Source: Formicarius rufipectus (Eukaryota > Chordata > Aves > Passeriformes > Formicariidae). From it: 64,000 bases of DNA. The stretch spans positions 664,995 to 728,994 of the forward strand of contig VXAU01006138.1 of the NCBI GenBank assembly GCA_013399695.1, in the 5' to 3' direction. A program made the position numbers and the translations under genes. The notes under the pieces are model-generated. The model did not search any database. It was not told the origin of the DNA and saw only the letters and a list, made by a program, of their open reading frames with translations. Within the stretch, counting starts at the first letter, position 1. Each line of letters opens with the position of its first letter. Positions 61,101 through 64,000 of this stretch are shown one piece after another.

Positions 61101-63836
61101 ATATATAAGCCAATATATGACTGCGGTTCTTTGCTTCATTGGCACAATCGTCCGTGTTTCATGCTACCCACCATGTGACTGGCAGCCTCAGTGTCACGGA
61201 TAGATCCATCCTAAAAATACAGTTACAATTAGACTGTTCAAAAGTGTTACAAAGAGTAAACCAGGGCACTTGTGGAATGCTAAAATTTATCTCTGAATAT
61301 ATTATTTCGATTGGGTCCATTTATGTTATTTTGAGTGTTACATGGGTTTATGATTTTTATTATCACTACATCAAACTAATCTGAAATGTGTAGTCAGAGT
61401 AGTAATTACCTGTATTTGTATATAACTGTGTGCTTTTTTATTTTTTAATGCCTTCTAGCAAATTCACTGGCAACTTCTTTTACGACTACATGATGGGGAT
61501 TGAATTTAATCCTCGCATAGGAAAGTGGTTTGATTTCAAACTCTTCTTCAATGGGCGCCCTGGTATCGTAGCCTGGACTCTAATTAACCTTTCCTATGCT
61601 GCTAAACAACGGGAGCTCTATGGCCAAGTGACAAACTCCATGATCCTTGTCAATGTCCTTCAGGTAAATTCGGAGGGGGAAATGAAGAAACCGGTTTGGA
61701 AATGAACTAGTATTAAAGTAGGAAAAAAACCTCCTTCCATGGAAATTAAACTTAGACAGTTCTTCCTGACCTGAACAAGCTCACTCAGTGCTGATGTGCT
61801 AGCATTTCTTTGGACACTTGTATTCTTTCAGAGGTGATAGAAACGTCCTACTGTATTCACTCAGAGAGTCACCAGTGCCTTGGTCATGTCTGCACCAGAT
61901 TTCAATGGAAACCCAAGAAATGCTTTTCTGAGCGTCTGTTCTGGACACAGGCATAGCCTGGTCTTAAATCCAAAGAAACAAAATGAATTCCATGGCTTTA
62001 GTTGGATCGAGATTGGATAGGATTTTTCTGAGAGCATCACAACACCTGGTTTTTTTTTTGTCTGTGCGAGACATGCCGAACTACAGATGCCTGCACGCCT
62101 GAAAATCAGGTGGTGCTGTGCTTTCTACTGAAGAGACCCCAAGGTAATAAGTACAGACAATAGTTAGGATTTATTAATTGATCTGTGTAAATAGAGGCCT
62201 GCTCAGTAGAAGCGCTGTTCCCCTTCTGTGTAACCGTATGGCTCTAAGCTGAAGAGAGGTCACAGTGGTCAGTTGTACATCCACTACTGAAGTGTGTGTC
62301 ATTAAGTAGTACACTTGACTTGTTATTGCTTATTATTTTGAACATCTCATATCTTACATAATATATAATAATATACATTATATATGATATGTATGTCATA
62401 CATATTAGATATATGTTATTATTGCTTTATCTGTCTAGATAGGTATTTGTATCTAGATAGATTGTGTTTAAGTGATTGTGTTCCTCTTAATATCTTGTTT
62501 CTAAGTGTTAACATAAAAACGAGTGAGTTTTGAGATCTTATCACATGGCAGCACAGAGATTAGGCTGATGCTGTTTAACAGGGTAAGTGTTTACAGTGCT
62601 GTGTTATTAATGTGAAACTATTCTGTTGCAGGGTATTTATGTTTTGGACTTCTTTTGGAATGAAGCCTGGTATTTGAAAACCATTGATATCTGCCATGAT
62701 CACTTTGGATGGTATTTGGGATGGGGAGATTGTGTTTGGCTACCTTACCTCTATACTCTGCAGGTAAAAATGTGCACAATATATATTTGGGCTAAAAGAA
62801 AAGAACCTTTGCAGAAACGTTCTCCCCAGAAGTTTAATTTGTACCTTAAATTATTTCTAGACAGTTTGAATGTGGAGAAATCATTACAATCTCACTTGTA
62901 ACAATTCACTTGTAGGAAGGCTTACTGTCCATACATGGAATTGACATCTTTTCCTCTCTTCCCCTGCTTTTGTGCCTTTTTCTGTCACTGTCTGTCGTGT
63001 CCGTATGTTCCTCTAAATCCTTTCGGTTTCTTTTTGTACTCCTGATTGTTGAACGTCTTTTGGTTGGTGGTGGTTTGTTCGCATTTAGTTGTTTGTTTGG
63101 TTTTTTTTCTTGTCCTTGTTCGTTTGCATCCTCGCAACTTCTCTCTCCTACTTGTTCCGCCTAAAAAGTGCAGTTTTAGGGAGAGATTGAGGGAGAGGGA
63201 GAAAGAAAATGTAGGATGCAGAGTTTTGTGGAAGTTTTCCACAGTTTGACTGGTGGAGTGGATTTTTCTATTGTTTCTTCTTGTCCGTTGTGGGTCAGTG
63301 TAGCCAAGGAATTGGTCCGGCATCCTCAGCGTATATTGAAAGTAAATCACTGTTGTTGCTGTGCTCCCCAGGGTTTGTATTTGGTTTACCACCCCATCCA
63401 GCTGGGCACAGCTAATGCTGTGGGCATCTTGATGTTGGGCTTGATTGGATACTACATCTTCAGAGTGACGAACCACCAGAAGGACCTTTTCCGTCGTACA
63501 GATGGCAACTGCAGGATATGGGGCAAGAAGCCCGAGTACATTGAGTGCTCCTACATGGCTGTGGATGGCACCAAGTACTACAGCAAGCTGATGACCTCAG
63601 GATTCTGGGGGTGGGCACGTCATTTCAACTACACGGGAGACCTGATGGGCTCGCTGGCCTATTGCCTGGCCTGTGGGTTTGCACACATCTTGCCTTACTT
63701 CTACATCGTTTATATGACTATCCTGCTCACCCACCGCTGCATTAGGGATGAGCACCGTTGTCTCAGCAAATATGGGAAGGACTGGAAGCACTACACTGCT
63801 GCAGTGCCTTACAGGCTCATACCTGGGATATTTTAA
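58186..63836 (+). CDS. DHCR7: 7-dehydrocholesterol reductase (7 coding exons, 475 aa)
   Basis: This ER membrane enzyme reduces the C7-C8 double bond of 7-dehydrocholesterol with NADPH, the last step of cholesterol synthesis by the Kandutsch-Russell route. It competes with the skin pathway that turns the same sterol into vitamin D3. Coding exons: 58186-58283, 59163-59385, 60052-60142, 60781-60994, 61459-61663, 62632-62763, 63372-63836. They sum to 1428 bases, all junctions in phase, giving exactly the human length of 475. The start is the first ATG of the exon beginning at 58180 (MAAYQEKKH). Seen features: multiple hydrophobic segments; NFFYDYMMGIEFNPR of the ERG4/ERG24 sterol-reductase family in exon 6 of the gene model; the family signature THRCIRDEHRCLSKYGKDW near the C-terminus; R404 in GWARHFNY, equivalent to a residue mutated in human Smith-Lemli-Opitz syndrome; and the C-terminal end YRLIPGIF. 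It is divergently paired with NADSYN1. No defect was seen. Confidence 0.98.
62350..62420. repeat. TA-rich low-complexity tract in DHCR7 intron
   Basis: Repeated ATATAT/ATACAT units in the intron between coding exons 5 and 6 (61664-62631). It can form local hairpins but shows no gene. Confidence 0.7.
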
Positions 63837-64000
63837 GGCTGATGTACAGTCCAGGGGAAAGAAAAAGGACACCTTTTTTTTTCCTTTTTTTTTGAGATGA
63901 ATAGAGTTTATGAACAGAGATAACTAACAAAAAGGTTATGTGAAGGACACTCTGTAGAGTTCTGAAGGAGAAAAGGTGGCTGGACAATAATCTTTGCTGT
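63837..64000 (+). other. DHCR7: DHCR7 3'UTR, cut by the window end
   Basis: The sequence after the TAA stop holds a T-rich tract at about 63872-63893. No AATAAA signal is seen before position 64000, so the polyadenylation site must lie beyond the window. Confidence 0.8.

Noticed and set aside
1..64000. CRISPR arrays, tRNA or rRNA genes, operons and intact retroviral elements
   Set aside because: None seen by reading. The region is ordinary vertebrate gene sequence with spliced genes and CR1 remnants.

Overview
This is nuclear DNA from a vertebrate, most likely a bird. Its genes have short GT-AG introns, the promoters are CpG-rich, and the only interspersed repeats I recognise are 3'-end fragments of CR1 LINEs, the usual avian family. 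I could not identify the species. Three complete protein-coding genes were rebuilt exon by exon; in each, every junction keeps the reading frame and has a canonical splice site.

Layout. From 1 to about 860 lies the probable last exon and 3' end of an unidentified plus-strand gene. From 0.9 to 14 kb there is mostly non-coding sequence: CR1 fragments, low-complexity tracts, a 415-base assembly gap with GC-rich edges (9487-9901), and a set of minus-strand open segments with splice-like borders that I cannot assign (10.7-13.5 kb). From 37232 down to 14376 (minus) lies TPCN2, two-pore channel 2, with 25 coding exons and 736 residues. From 55329 down to 39641 (minus) lies NADSYN1, glutamine-dependent NAD+ synthetase, with 21 coding exons and 707 residues. 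From 58186 to 63836 (plus) lies DHCR7, 7-dehydrocholesterol reductase, with 7 coding exons and 475 residues, preceded by a non-coding first exon near 55.9 kb.

NADSYN1 and DHCR7 are head-to-head and share one CpG island (about 55.0-56.15 kb). As far as I recall, the same divergent pair exists in human, where the locus is known for its association with vitamin D level. The DHCR7 side of the island has a sterol-response-element-like site, two CCAAT boxes and GC boxes, which fits SREBP/NF-Y/Sp1 control of a cholesterol gene. TPCN2 has its own CpG island at 36.8-37.8 kb.

The three proteins belong to different processes: lysosomal Na+/Ca2+ release (TPC2), the last step of NAD+ synthesis (NADSYN1) and the last step of cholesterol synthesis, which consumes the vitamin D precursor 7-dehydrocholesterol (DHCR7). 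No operon-like or novel multi-gene system was found. The most open question is whether the minus-strand segments downstream of TPCN2 are an unannotated or decaying gene.
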